A stretch of 64,000 nt of DNA from an uncultured Erythrobacter sp. (GTDB lineage Bacteria > Pseudomonadota > Alphaproteobacteria > Sphingomonadales > Sphingomonadaceae): positions 1,588,861 through 1,652,860 of the forward strand of contig CANLZI010000001.1 in assembly GCA_947495555.1 (NCBI GenBank), written 5' to 3'. Position numbers and translations under genes: made by a program. The notes under the pieces were generated by a model that was not told where the DNA came from, searched no databases, and worked only from the letters and a program-made list of their open reading frames with translations. Shown here one piece after another: positions 37,038 to 45,285 of this stretch (position 1 is its first letter; the number at the start of each line of letters is the position of its first letter).

Positions 37038-37544
37038 ATGATCATGCACGCCATCACCATCCGGCCCGAAACACAAAGCGATCAAGCGACCATCTTTGCG
37101 CTGACCACGGCGGCTTTTGCCGATATGCCCTTTTCGGACGGGGACGAACCTGCCTTGGTCGACAACCTACGACGCGATGGCGATCTGGCCTTGTCCCTGG
37201 TGGCCGAAGACGCTCAGCGCATTGTGGGTCATATCGCTTTTTCGCCGGTCACTATTGCTGATGGATCGCTCGATTGGTTTGGGCTGGGTCCGGTCTCGGT
37301 CTGGCCCGAGCTGCAAAAGCAAGGCATTGGTGGCGCCCTAATTCAGCGCGGAATTGCCGATCTGCGCGAGCGCGGCGCGCGCGGCATCATCTTGTTGGGC
37401 AGCCCTGTCTATTACAGCCGCTTCGGGTTCGAGCATGACCCCGCCCTGACCTATCCCGGGCCGCCTGCAGAATATTTTCAACGCTTGGTTCTGGATGGCG
37501 ATGCGCCCTCGGGCCAAGTATCTTATGCGCCCGCCTTTGGCTAA
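37038..37544 (+). CDS. GNAT family N-acetyltransferase
   Basis: 168-residue acetyltransferase of the YhbS-like group. The acetyl-CoA-binding motif A region reads LGPVSVWPELQKQGIGGALI with the Q/R-x-x-G-x-G/A loop as QKQGIGGA. The typical YhbS ending, ILLGSPVYYSRFGFEHD, is present. The acceptor is unknown. Two in-frame ATGs (37038, 37044) are possible starts. Confidence 0.88.
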   Translation: MIMHAITIRPETQSDQATIFALTTAAFADMPFSDGDEPALVDNLRRDGDLALSLVAEDAQRIVGHIAFSPVTIADGSLDWFGLGPVSVWPELQKQGIGGALIQRGIADLRERGARGIILLGSPVYYSRFGFEHDPALTYPGPPAEYFQRLVLDGDAPSGQVSYAPAFG

Positions 37545-37699
37545 ATTTTTGCCGAGGCCCAAATTCGGGATCGCCTGCATGATCAGGCACCCAAACTTTG
37601 GGTTGGCGCAAGCGTTCCGGTCTTGTTAGGACATCCTGCAGGAGCGGTGGCTTGGCTCTAAACACGATATTTTGAAGTGAATTTTTAGAGGAACTTACG

Positions 37700-38002
37700 A
37701 TGAAAAAGAATTTTGCCATGGTGGCGCTGGCTGGCGCAGCTTTGTCGCTGACAGCATGCGGCAGCAGCGACGACGCATCCGCCGATGCAAACGCAGAATC
37801 TGTCGAATCGGTTGCTGAAGAAGCGCTGGCCGATGTGACCGAAACACCGGTTGAAGACGATGCAGCCACTGCGGAAGCAGCAGAGCCCGCTGCGGTTGAT
37901 CAGTCGACCGCCGAAGAAGCCGCTGCCAATGCGGCTGAAATCGCTGCGGCGGTTGAGGCAGCAGAGGCAAGTGCGTCCGACATCGCCGATCTGGTTGAAT
38001 AA
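37700..38002 (+). CDS. Small acidic Ala/Glu-rich lipoprotein
   Basis: 100 residues with a lipoprotein signal and lipobox LTAC (MKKNFAMVALAGAALSLTAC, Cys20). After GSSDDASADANAES the chain is almost only Ala, Glu, Asp, Val and Ser, with heptad-like AAEIAAAVEAAEASASDIAD, suggesting a helical or coiled-coil tether. No known domain. Lys-2 and the residues after the Cys (Gly-Ser-Ser) do not force inner-membrane retention. A good AGAGGAA ribosome site precedes it and a terminator follows at 38041, so it is a single-gene unit. Confidence 0.8.
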   Translation: MKKNFAMVALAGAALSLTACGSSDDASADANAESVESVAEEALADVTETPVEDDAATAEAAEPAAVDQSTAEEAAANAAEIAAAVEAAEASASDIADLVE

Positions 38003-38040
38003 ACCAAACCCAATCGCGGCGCAGCAGCGCCTGATATAAT

Positions 38041-38091
38041 ACGGGCGGTATGGACGGTTCTTTCTAGGCCGCCTGCCGCCCGTTTCTTTTT
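38041..38091 (+). terminator. Rho-independent terminator after the acidic lipoprotein gene
   Basis: ACGGGCGG at 38041-38048 pairs perfectly with CCGCCCGT at 38076-38083, with a 27-base loop, and TTCTTTTT follows. It separates the two small lipoprotein genes. Confidence 0.78.
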
Positions 38092-38147
38092 GGCGCGCTG
38101 CTCTTGACCGCCATCTCAAGCACGCTGTCGACACAGAGGATTTATCC

Positions 38148-38369
38148 ATGAGCAGATCCAATGCGTGCCTATTGCTTTGCTCAGCGTCCCTATTGCTGAC
38201 CGGATGCGGAGACGAGCAGCAAGGGTTTGGACCAGGCGATACGACCGCCAGCGAAGCACGCGCTCTCAACGACGCAGCCGAGATGGCGGCGCAGCAAAGG
38301 CCAACTTCCAAAACCAATGCACCCCTGCCACAAACTGCAGGGGACAAGGCGCCCAATCAGGGGCAATGA
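38148..38369 (+). CDS. Small lipoprotein of unknown function
   Basis: 73 residues. A signal peptide ends in the lipobox LTGC (MSRSNACLLLCSASLLLTGC, Cys20), followed by GDEQQGFGPGDTTASEARAL and a Pro/Gln-rich tail with no recognised domain. GAGGATTT lies before the ATG. The gene lies 54 bases before the acyl-CoA dehydrogenase start, so co-transcription with the CoA operon is possible. It may be a short outer-membrane tether; function is not identifiable. Confidence 0.7.
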   Translation: MSRSNACLLLCSASLLLTGCGDEQQGFGPGDTTASEARALNDAAEMAAQQRPTSKTNAPLPQTAGDKAPNQGQ

Positions 38370-38423
38370 CCCTTTGACCAACACAATTTTGCGGGCCTGC
38401 CCGTGCAAGAGGATCCAACCATT

Positions 38424-39602
38424 ATGAGCAACCCAGGAATGGACCCGGAAACCTTCGAAATGTTCGCCGAACAGCTCGATCGCTATGTCAAAGAACGGTT
38501 GATCCCGGCCGAGGCTGATCTGATCGAAAACGATCGCATTGCGCCAGAGATCATTCAGGAAATGAAGGATATGGGCCTGTTCGGCATTTCTGTGCCGGAA
38601 GAATATGGCGGCGCTGGCCTCAACACTTCCCAATATGCGCGTGTGGTCAATCTGATGAGCTATGCCGCGCCAGCCTATCGCTCCATTTTCTCGATCAATG
38701 TCGGCATGTTTGCCAGCGCCATGAAAAACGGCGCGACAGAGGATCAGCGGGCCGAATGGTTTCCACAATTGGTCGAAGGTAAAATCGCCTGCTTTGGCCT
38801 GACCGAGCCTGGATCGGGCAGCGACAGCGCCGCGATGCAAACCACCGCCACGCCTGATCCGGATGGCAATGGCTGGATCCTTAACGGAACCAAGCGATAC
38901 ATCACCAATGCGCCGCATGCCGATGTTGCGTTGATTATGGCCCGGACCGAGAAGGACGCGCTGCCCAAAAACGCGCATGTCAGCGCCTTTATCGTGCCAA
39001 TGAATACGCCCGGTATGTCGACCAGCTCTCCCGATAAGAAGATGGGCCAATCTGGCAGCCATATTTCCGACATCATGCTGGATGATGTGAAAGTGCCGGG
39101 CAGCGCCTTGTTGGGCGGCGAGACCGGCAAAGGCTTCCGCTTTGCTATGCAGAGCCTCGATAATGGCCGGATTTCGGTTGGCTCGGCGGCAACCGCCTAT
39201 GCCCGCCGCGCGCTCGATTCTGCCCTGCGTTATGCCAATGAGCGCAAGGCCTTTGGCGAACCGATCGCCCGGTTTCAGCTGATCCAGGCCATGCTGGCCG
39301 ATAGCGAGACCGAGATTTATGCCGCCGAATGCATGATGCGCGATGTGTCAGAACGCGCTGACCGGGGCGAGAATATCATCGCCAAGGCGGCGGCCTTTAA
39401 GGTGTTTGCGTCTGAAATGTGCGGCCGGGTGGTTGACCGGGTGGTGCAGATTTATGGCGGTGCAGGCTATCTGGCTGAATATGACGCCGAGCGTTTCTTC
39501 CGCGATGCCCGAATCTATCGGATTTACGAAGGCACAACGCAGATTTTGCAGCTTCAAATCGCCAAGCACATGCTGCGCGAATGGGAAGCCGTTCACGGAT
39601 AG
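38424..39602 (+). CDS. Acyl-CoA dehydrogenase
   Basis: FAD-dependent enzyme forming a 2,3-enoyl-CoA, 392 residues. It shows GLFGISVPEEYGGAGLNTSQ, FGLTEPGSGSDSAAMQTTA (FAD binding), GTKRYITNAPHADV, NGRISVGSAATAYARRAL and the C-terminal VQIYGGAGYLAEYDAERFFR, DARIYRIYEGTTQI. The catalytic base is probably the Glu of YEGTTQI, as in short- and medium-chain types. It is first of four genes (38424-42996) that together look like a CoA-ester catabolic pathway; the acid handled is unknown. Confidence 0.94.
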   Translation: MSNPGMDPETFEMFAEQLDRYVKERLIPAEADLIENDRIAPEIIQEMKDMGLFGISVPEEYGGAGLNTSQYARVVNLMSYAAPAYRSIFSINVGMFASAMKNGATEDQRAEWFPQLVEGKIACFGLTEPGSGSDSAAMQTTATPDPDGNGWILNGTKRYITNAPHADVALIMARTEKDALPKNAHVSAFIVPMNTPGMSTSSPDKKMGQSGSHISDIMLDDVKVPGSALLGGETGKGFRFAMQSLDNGRISVGSAATAYARRALDSALRYANERKAFGEPIARFQLIQAMLADSETEIYAAECMMRDVSERADRGENIIAKAAAFKVFASEMCGRVVDRVVQIYGGAGYLAEYDAERFFRDARIYRIYEGTTQILQLQIAKHMLREWEAVHG

Positions 39603-39647
39603 AACTTGCCTGCCGCCAGCGGGCCCGCCTTGGATAAAAGGAAATAG

Positions 39648-40904
39648 ATGTACAATCTCCTCAACGACCTTTCGATTGTCGAAGTGTCCAGCTTCGTGGC
39701 TTCTCCCACCGCCGGACTGTATTGCGCGCAAATGGGGGCAGAGGTCATCCGCGTGGATCACAAGGCGGGCGGGCTGGATTACGACCGCTTTATGCTGACC
39801 GAGCAAGGTCGCTCGCTCAGTTGGGAAAATCTCAACCGCGCGAAGAAGTCTCTCGCGCTGGATTTGCGCTCGGCTGAGGGGCGCGAGCTGTGCGTGGAAC
39901 TGGCCGCAAAAACCGGCCAATGCATCACCAATCTTCCGGAAAAGAGCTTCCTCAGCCATGCCGCGATGAAGGCGGCGCGGACAGAGAAAGTTGGCCAGGA
40001 TGACATGATCAGCGTGCGCATCATGGGCTGGCATGATGGCAGACAGGCGATGGATTTCACCGTCAATGCGGCCAGCGGATATCCCTTGATGACAGGCCCG
40101 GACGATTGGGACGCGGACAGCGCACCGCCGGTCAACCAGATCATGCCGGCATGGGATTTCATCACCGGTGCCTATTGCTCTTTCGCCTTGCTGGCTGCGC
40201 TGCGGCACCGCGATACCAGCGGCGAAGGCAGCGAGATGCGCGTACCCTTGGGCGATGTTGCGATTGGCACATTGGCCAATTCCGGCGCGATGGCAGAAAT
40301 GCTGTATCGCGGCGGCGACCGCGAGCGCTTGGGCAATGCTATTTGGGGAGCTTTCGGGCGCGATTTCCACTCGCGCGATGGCAAACGCTTTATGGTCGCA
40401 GCGCTAACGGCCAAGCAGTGGGCCGGGCTGATCGAGGCATTTGATTTGGTCGAAGGAATAGCCAAGTTGGAGGCAGAACTGGGCGTCGACTTTTCCAGCG
40501 GTGACGAGCCGCGCTTTACCCATCGCCAGCGCCTGTTCGCATTGTTTCAGGGTGTGGCGGGGGCTCTCGACTATAGCGAGCTGGAACGCCGTATGTCCGC
40601 CAAGGGCTGCACATTCGAACGCTATCGTACCGCGTTTGAGGCCGCCAATGACCCGGTTTTGATCGACCAGAATCCCTTGTTCGGTCCGGCGCCCGCCAAT
40701 CCCAGCGGGTTCGATTATCCTGCCACCCGCAGCTTTGCCAACATGCCCGAGCGCGACGCTGGCGATCCGGCACCTGCCCCATATCTGGGTCAGCATTCCG
40801 AGGAAATCCTAGCGGAAAAACTGGGCCTTTCATCCGGAGCCATCGGCAAATTGATCGATGAAGGTACGGTGGCCCTATCCGACAAGTCTGAGAAGGACAT
40901 ATAA
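39648..40904 (+). CDS. CaiB/BaiF (family III) CoA transferase
   Basis: 418 residues of the interlocked-dimer CoA transferase family that moves CoA between carboxylic acids through a mixed anhydride on a conserved Asp. Family pieces are SIVEVSSFVASPTAGLYCAQ, MGAEVIRVDHKAGGLDYDRF, LNRAKKSLALDLRSAEGREL and LGDVAIGTLANSGAMAEMLY. The C-terminal third is less conserved. In the mesaconyl-CoA transferase Mct the same family acts beside a hydratase like the one encoded at 42127. Its TAA stop overlaps the thiolase ATG (TAATG). Confidence 0.9.
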   Translation: MYNLLNDLSIVEVSSFVASPTAGLYCAQMGAEVIRVDHKAGGLDYDRFMLTEQGRSLSWENLNRAKKSLALDLRSAEGRELCVELAAKTGQCITNLPEKSFLSHAAMKAARTEKVGQDDMISVRIMGWHDGRQAMDFTVNAASGYPLMTGPDDWDADSAPPVNQIMPAWDFITGAYCSFALLAALRHRDTSGEGSEMRVPLGDVAIGTLANSGAMAEMLYRGGDRERLGNAIWGAFGRDFHSRDGKRFMVAALTAKQWAGLIEAFDLVEGIAKLEAELGVDFSSGDEPRFTHRQRLFALFQGVAGALDYSELERRMSAKGCTFERYRTAFEAANDPVLIDQNPLFGPAPANPSGFDYPATRSFANMPERDAGDPAPAPYLGQHSEEILAEKLGLSSGAIGKLIDEGTVALSDKSEKDI

Positions 40905-42130
40905 TGACCAGACGCGCCGCAATTGTTTCCCCGCTCCGCACACCTGTCGGCAAATTTCTGGGCAGCCTGTCCAGCCTGAACGCGGGCGAGCTGGGTGCGA
41001 TCATCCTGAAAGAACTGGTCGCCCGCAGCGGCATTGATCCTGCCCGCGTGGACGATGTTGTGTTCAGCCAAGGCTATGGCAATGGCGAGGCACCGTGCAT
41101 TGGGCACTGGTCGTGGCTCGCCGCTGATCTGCCCTTGGAAGTGCCCGGATATCAACTCGACCGACGCTGCGGTTCCGGGCTGCAAGCCATCGCCAATGCC
41201 GCCATGATGGTGGAAACCGGCATGGCCGATGTGGTGGTGGCGGGCGGCTGTGAAAGCATGTCCAATGTCGAACATTACACCACCCAAGGGCGGGGCGGCG
41301 CACGCATGGGTGACATCACTCTGCACGATCGCCTGTCGCGCGGACGGGTAATGAGCCAGCCGATCGAGCGCTTTGGCGTGATCACCGGCATGATCGAAAC
41401 TGCGGACAATCTGGCCAAGGATTACAACATCACCCGCGAACAGGCCGACGCTTATGCTGTGCGCAGCCACCAGAACGCTGCGGCCGCGTGGGATGCGGGC
41501 AAGTTCGATGCGCAATTGGTGCCAGTCGAAATTCCGCAGCGTCGGGGTGATCCGATCACCTTTGCCAAGGACGAAGGGTTCCGCACCGATGCCTCGATGG
41601 AAAGCCTGGGAAAACTGCGCGCCATTGATGGACGCCGCGATCCCGATGCGATTGTCACCGCAGGCAATGCCAGCCAGCAGAATGATGCCGCCGCGGCCTG
41701 TCTGGTCGTCGCTGAAGATAAACTGGAAGAATTGGGCCTTGATCCGATGCTGTGGTTTGGTGGCTGGGCAGCAGCTGGTTGCGATCCCTCGCGTATGGGA
41801 ATTGGCCCTGTTCCGGCGACCGAGCGTCTGTTCGAACGGCGCGGCTATAGCTGGGACGATATTGACCTGGTCGAGCTGAACGAAGCCTTCGCTCCGCAAG
41901 TGTTGGCTGTATTGAAGGGCTGGGGCTGGTCTGAGGACGATACGCGGCGCGACATATTAAACGTGAATGGTTCGGGCATTTCGCTGGGCCATCCCATCGG
42001 CGCGACAGGCGGGCGTATCTTGGCCGATATGGCTTATGAAATGCACCGACGCGGTGCCCGATATGGCCTGGAAACCATGTGTATTGGCGGCGGACAAGGC
42101 ATCGCTGCGGTATTTGAACGAGCCACATGA
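40904..42130 (+). CDS. Thiolase family acetyl-CoA acetyltransferase
   Basis: 408-residue thiolase, either condensing two acyl-CoAs or cleaving a 3-ketoacyl-CoA. The nucleophile is Cys89 in YQLDRRCGSGLQAIANAA. The catalytic His is in SLGHPIGATGGRILADMA and the second Cys in LETMCIGGGQGIAAVFE, so all three catalytic groups are intact. Both junctions in the operon overlap (TAATG upstream, ATGA downstream), indicating tight translational coupling with the CoA transferase and dehydratase genes. Confidence 0.94.
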   Translation: MTRRAAIVSPLRTPVGKFLGSLSSLNAGELGAIILKELVARSGIDPARVDDVVFSQGYGNGEAPCIGHWSWLAADLPLEVPGYQLDRRCGSGLQAIANAAMMVETGMADVVVAGGCESMSNVEHYTTQGRGGARMGDITLHDRLSRGRVMSQPIERFGVITGMIETADNLAKDYNITREQADAYAVRSHQNAAAAWDAGKFDAQLVPVEIPQRRGDPITFAKDEGFRTDASMESLGKLRAIDGRRDPDAIVTAGNASQQNDAAAACLVVAEDKLEELGLDPMLWFGGWAAAGCDPSRMGIGPVPATERLFERRGYSWDDIDLVELNEAFAPQVLAVLKGWGWSEDDTRRDILNVNGSGISLGHPIGATGGRILADMAYEMHRRGARYGLETMCIGGGQGIAAVFERAT

Positions 42131-42996
42131 TGGCGGATCAGGGTTCAAGCCCATGGGACCAATGGCTGGGCCGAGAGACGGTGGCCCAAGACCAGATGGA
42201 CGCTGCCTTGGCGCGGCGCTGGTGCGCTACGTTCGATCTGCCTTCACCGAATGGCTCGACCATGCCACAAGGCATCCACTTTTGCCTATGCGCACCAGAG
42301 GCCCCCACCGCATCTTTGGGCATAGACGGCCATCCAGCGCGCGATGACAGCACGGACAGCTTCTTTCCCCCAGTCCCTCTGCCGCGCCGCATGTGGGCTT
42401 CCAGCAGCATAGAATTCACGGCACCCATAACGCTTGGCGCGCAGATCAACCGGACCAGCCGGATCGCCTCTATTTCTGAAAAACACGGCAGCAGCGGCAA
42501 GCTCGCCTTTGTAGACGTGGAGCATGTGACAACGGCCGATGGACAAGAAGCCGTGCGCGAGACCCAAACGCTGGTTTATCGCGATGCGGTTGCAGCCGAT
42601 GCGCCGCTCAGCCCGCCAATGCATGGTGAAGGGGCCTTCGATCCGTCAGGCTGGGATAGTCACCAAACGATCACGCCGTCTGAAACCCTGCTGTTCCGCT
42701 TTTCCGCCCTTACGTTCAACACTCACCGGATCCATTATGACGCGCCCTATGCCAGCGCCGAAGAACGCTATCGCGGGCTGGTGGTGCATGGCCCGCTGAT
42801 GGCCAGCCTTTTGCTGCAAATGGCCGCGCGCCAGATTGGCCAAAATCGGCTGACCCAATTCGCGTTTCGGGCGGTCAGCCCGGCAATCGCGGGCGAGAAA
42901 TTGAATCTAGCGATGCGCCACGACGGCGATGCGATCGAGCTGGGCAGCTTTGCCAGCGATGGCCGCCAATGCGTGAAAGCCAGTGCGATTGTTTGA
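42127..42996 (+). CDS. FAS1-like/HTD2-type hot-dog acyl-CoA (de)hydratase
   Basis: 289-residue double hot-dog protein of the fungal HTD2 / mesaconyl-C4-CoA hydratase type, which hydrates enoyl-CoAs. The C-terminal half holds LLFRFSALTFNTHRIHYDAP, where the N-x-H-R-I-H-Y-D pattern carries the active His, and YRGLVVHGPLMASLLLQMAA. The N-terminal half (MPQGIHFCLCAPEAP, FFPPVPLPRRMWASSSIEF) is the inactive hot-dog. It ends the four-gene operon and would supply the hydration step between the dehydrogenase and a hydroxyacyl dehydrogenase that is not encoded here. Confidence 0.88.
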   Translation: MMADQGSSPWDQWLGRETVAQDQMDAALARRWCATFDLPSPNGSTMPQGIHFCLCAPEAPTASLGIDGHPARDDSTDSFFPPVPLPRRMWASSSIEFTAPITLGAQINRTSRIASISEKHGSSGKLAFVDVEHVTTADGQEAVRETQTLVYRDAVAADAPLSPPMHGEGAFDPSGWDSHQTITPSETLLFRFSALTFNTHRIHYDAPYASAEERYRGLVVHGPLMASLLLQMAARQIGQNRLTQFAFRAVSPAIAGEKLNLAMRHDGDAIELGSFASDGRQCVKASAIV

Positions 42997-43130
42997 CCTG
43001 TTGGCTGAGCTGAGCGCGAAGATTCCGCTGACCAGATCAAAGGCCACCGCCCAATAGGACCTACCCATTAGGGATCAGGCGCACGCCGCGCTCGTCAGCC
43101 GGTAATTCTGTTAAATGCCGAGCGCGAAGC

Positions 43131-43910
43131 CTAATCCAATGGGTAATCCTCAATCGGCTGTATGACGTCATAACTTTCGGCCAGCGGGGCATGGTCCAGA
43201 TCTGGAAATTCAATCTCGGGCGGATTGACATGGGTGTCCGGCAGACGGTCGAGCAGGTCGCGAATCAAGGTCAGGCGACCGCGTTTCTGATCGTTAAAAT
43301 CCACCAAGGTCCAAGGCGCATGATCGCTGTGCGTAGCGCTCAGCATGGCTTCGCGGGCCTTCGTATAGTCATCATACTTCGTCCGTGCTGCCATATCGAT
43401 CGGTGATAGTTTCCAGCGCTTCAGCGGGTCTTCCAAACGTTCTTTCAGCCGTTCCTCTTGCTGTTCCTGATCCGTCGTCAGCCAATATTTGAACAGCAAA
43501 ATTCCATCATCGGTCAGCATCTTTTCAAACGCTGGGACCTGCTGCAAAAACAGATCAATCTGGTCATCATCGGCATAGCCCATGACCTTCTCCACCCCGG
43601 CGCGATTGTACCAGCTGCGATCAAACAGAACGATTTCGCCCGCGCTGGGCAGATGCGCGACATAGCGCTGGAAATACCATTGGGTTTGTTCGGCCTCGGT
43701 CGGCTTGGCCAAGGCAACCACATGGCATTGCCGCGGATTGAGCCTACCGCCCACCGCTCGGATCGCTCCGCCCTTACCAGCGGTGTCGCGCCCTTCGAAC
43801 AACACGCAAATACGCTGCCCGGTCGTGCGAGCCCAGCGGGCCATGCCGACCAGCTCTTCTTCCAGCGGCTCGAGCAGCTTGCGATATTCCTTACCCTTTA
43901 ACTTGCCCAA
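43131..43910 (-). CDS. ppk2: Polyphosphate kinase 2
   Basis: 259-residue PPK2 that uses polyphosphate to phosphorylate nucleoside di- or monophosphates. Walker A is EGRDTAGKGG at residues 39-48. The Walker B/lid region is LFDRSWYNRAGVEKVMGY near 96-112, followed by LLFKYWLTTDQEQQEERLKE and the WKLSPIDMAARTKYDDYTKA signature. It is a one-domain class I protein; NDP versus NMP preference cannot be assigned safely. It diverges from phhA with only 55 bases between the start codons. No PHO-box-like repeat is visible upstream. Confidence 0.94.
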   Translation of the reverse strand: MGKLKGKEYRKLLEPLEEELVGMARWARTTGQRICVLFEGRDTAGKGGAIRAVGGRLNPRQCHVVALAKPTEAEQTQWYFQRYVAHLPSAGEIVLFDRSWYNRAGVEKVMGYADDDQIDLFLQQVPAFEKMLTDDGILLFKYWLTTDQEQQEERLKERLEDPLKRWKLSPIDMAARTKYDDYTKAREAMLSATHSDHAPWTLVDFNDQKRGRLTLIRDLLDRLPDTHVNPPEIEFPDLDHAPLAESYDVIQPIEDYPLD

Positions 43911-43965
43911 AGTGTCCTCCGCAATTGTAAGTCTGGCCTGCCAATGGTATGAATTGAAACCAATT

Positions 43966-44904
43966 ATGGCATCATCAGCAACAACCGAAACTGACTTTAG
44001 CGTACTCCCCGAACTTGAGGGAGATATTTATACTGCGCCGCTGCAAAAGCCTGCCCATTTGGGGGACGATTGGGTTGAGCCGCAGCAGGCCGATTATGGT
44101 CAAGCCGATCACGCCATTTGGGACGAGCTGTTTGAGCGCCAGATGGGGGTCTTACCAGGCCGGGCGGCCACGGCTTTCATGCGCGGGCTGGAAAAACTGG
44201 ACCTTGCGCGGGGTGGGGTGCCCGAATTCGATCGATTGTCGGCCGAATTGGATGGCATGACCGGATGGAGCGTTATTCCGGTGCCGATGCTGATCCCTGA
44301 TCACGTGTTCTTCTGGCATCTGGCCAATCGGCGCTTTCCTGCGGGCAATTTCATCCGCACGCGCGAGACGTTCGACTATATTCAGGAACCCGATGTGTTC
44401 CACGATGTGTTCGGCCATGTGCCGATGCTGACCGATCCGGTGTTTGCTGACTATATGCAGGAATATGGCCGCGCCGGGTGGAAGGCCATGCGCTACAACC
44501 GCCTAAAGGCGCTGGGCGCGCTCTATTGGTATACGGTGGAATTTGGCCTGATCGAGGAAGCTGACGGGATCAAGGCCTATGGCGCGGGCATATTGTCTGG
44601 CCCAACCGAGGCGCGCTTTGCCGTCGAAGCGCAGAGCCCCAACCGGATCATGCTGAATGTCGACCGGGTTATGCGCACCGATTATGTGATCAGCGATTTG
44701 CAGCCGACCTATTTCGTGATCGAGAGCTTCGATGATCTGTTCCGGCAGACTGTGGAGCGCGATTTTGACCGGCTCTATCGCAGCCTTGCCCCGGCCTTCA
44801 CTTATGCCAATTCGGCGGTTATCGATGTCGACAATGTGGTGCATCGCGGGACGCAGGAATATCTGCTGCGCGGTGGACGCGGATCGGGTGCCGACCCGGT
44901 CTGA
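43966..44904 (+). CDS. phhA: Phenylalanine 4-monooxygenase
   Basis: Non-haem iron, tetrahydropterin-dependent hydroxylase turning phenylalanine into tyrosine. 312 residues with no regulatory ACT domain, as in other bacteria. The iron ligands are both histidines of FHDVFGHVPML (residues 146-151) and the Glu of LYWYTVEFGLIEE (near 192). VIPVPMLIPDHVFFWHLANR, FPAGNFIRTRE and KAYGAGILSG are also family signatures. ATG 43966 (MASSATTETD) is used; the long upstream open frame is an antisense shadow of ppk2. Confidence 0.95.
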   Translation: MASSATTETDFSVLPELEGDIYTAPLQKPAHLGDDWVEPQQADYGQADHAIWDELFERQMGVLPGRAATAFMRGLEKLDLARGGVPEFDRLSAELDGMTGWSVIPVPMLIPDHVFFWHLANRRFPAGNFIRTRETFDYIQEPDVFHDVFGHVPMLTDPVFADYMQEYGRAGWKAMRYNRLKALGALYWYTVEFGLIEEADGIKAYGAGILSGPTEARFAVEAQSPNRIMLNVDRVMRTDYVISDLQPTYFVIESFDDLFRQTVERDFDRLYRSLAPAFTYANSAVIDVDNVVHRGTQEYLLRGGRGSGADPV

Positions 44905-44934
44905 CTTTGGCGGTCGGCTGGGCCGATTGCGTGT

Positions 44935-45192
44935 CTATTTGTGCAGATTAGGCCGGATGACGAAATTGTAGAGCGCAAGCAGGGCAGCCGCTCCCACCAC
45001 AGCAATCAGCAGGGCAAAGGCAGATAGCCCGCCCAAGATCGATCCGTGATTGAAGAAAATGCCGCCGATCAACGCGCCCAAAACACCAATGCCCATATCG
45101 GTCAGGATACCAGATGGCGTTTCGCTGCGCGCCATGATCGAGGCGAGCCAGCCGAGCAAGCCTCCCAGCAATATCAGCAGAATCAGGGCCAT
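44935..45192 (-). CDS. GlsB/YeaQ/YmgE-type small membrane protein
   Basis: 85 residues with three hydrophobic segments: LILLILLGGLLGWLASIM, an IGVLGALIGGIFF segment, and ALLIAVVGAAALLALYNFV. The GWLAS and GxxGA(L/F)xGG pattern is typical of the transglycosylase-associated/GlsB family, which is often stress-induced; its biochemical function is unknown. It lies on the minus strand between phhA (convergent) and uppP. Confidence 0.85.
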   Translation of the reverse strand: MALILLILLGGLLGWLASIMARSETPSGILTDMGIGVLGALIGGIFFNHGSILGGLSAFALLIAVVGAAALLALYNFVIRPNLHK

Positions 45193-45285
45193 GTTGGTGT
45201 TTCCATGTGCATCACTCTTCCAACCAACGGCCCGGCAGAAAAGTTCCGACTTTTTGCGTTTGCGCCTGTTTATGCTGGCCTGCGG

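Noticed and set aside
39348-42128. Several long minus-strand open frames opposite the CoA operon
   Set aside because: They lie opposite genes with complete catalytic motifs and overlapping start/stop codons; no family similarity was recognised.
43011-43130. Direct repeat GAGCGCGAAG in the gap between the hydratase and ppk2 genes
   Set aside because: Only two short copies about 100 bases apart with no regular spacing or symmetry; chance repetition is likely in GC-rich DNA.
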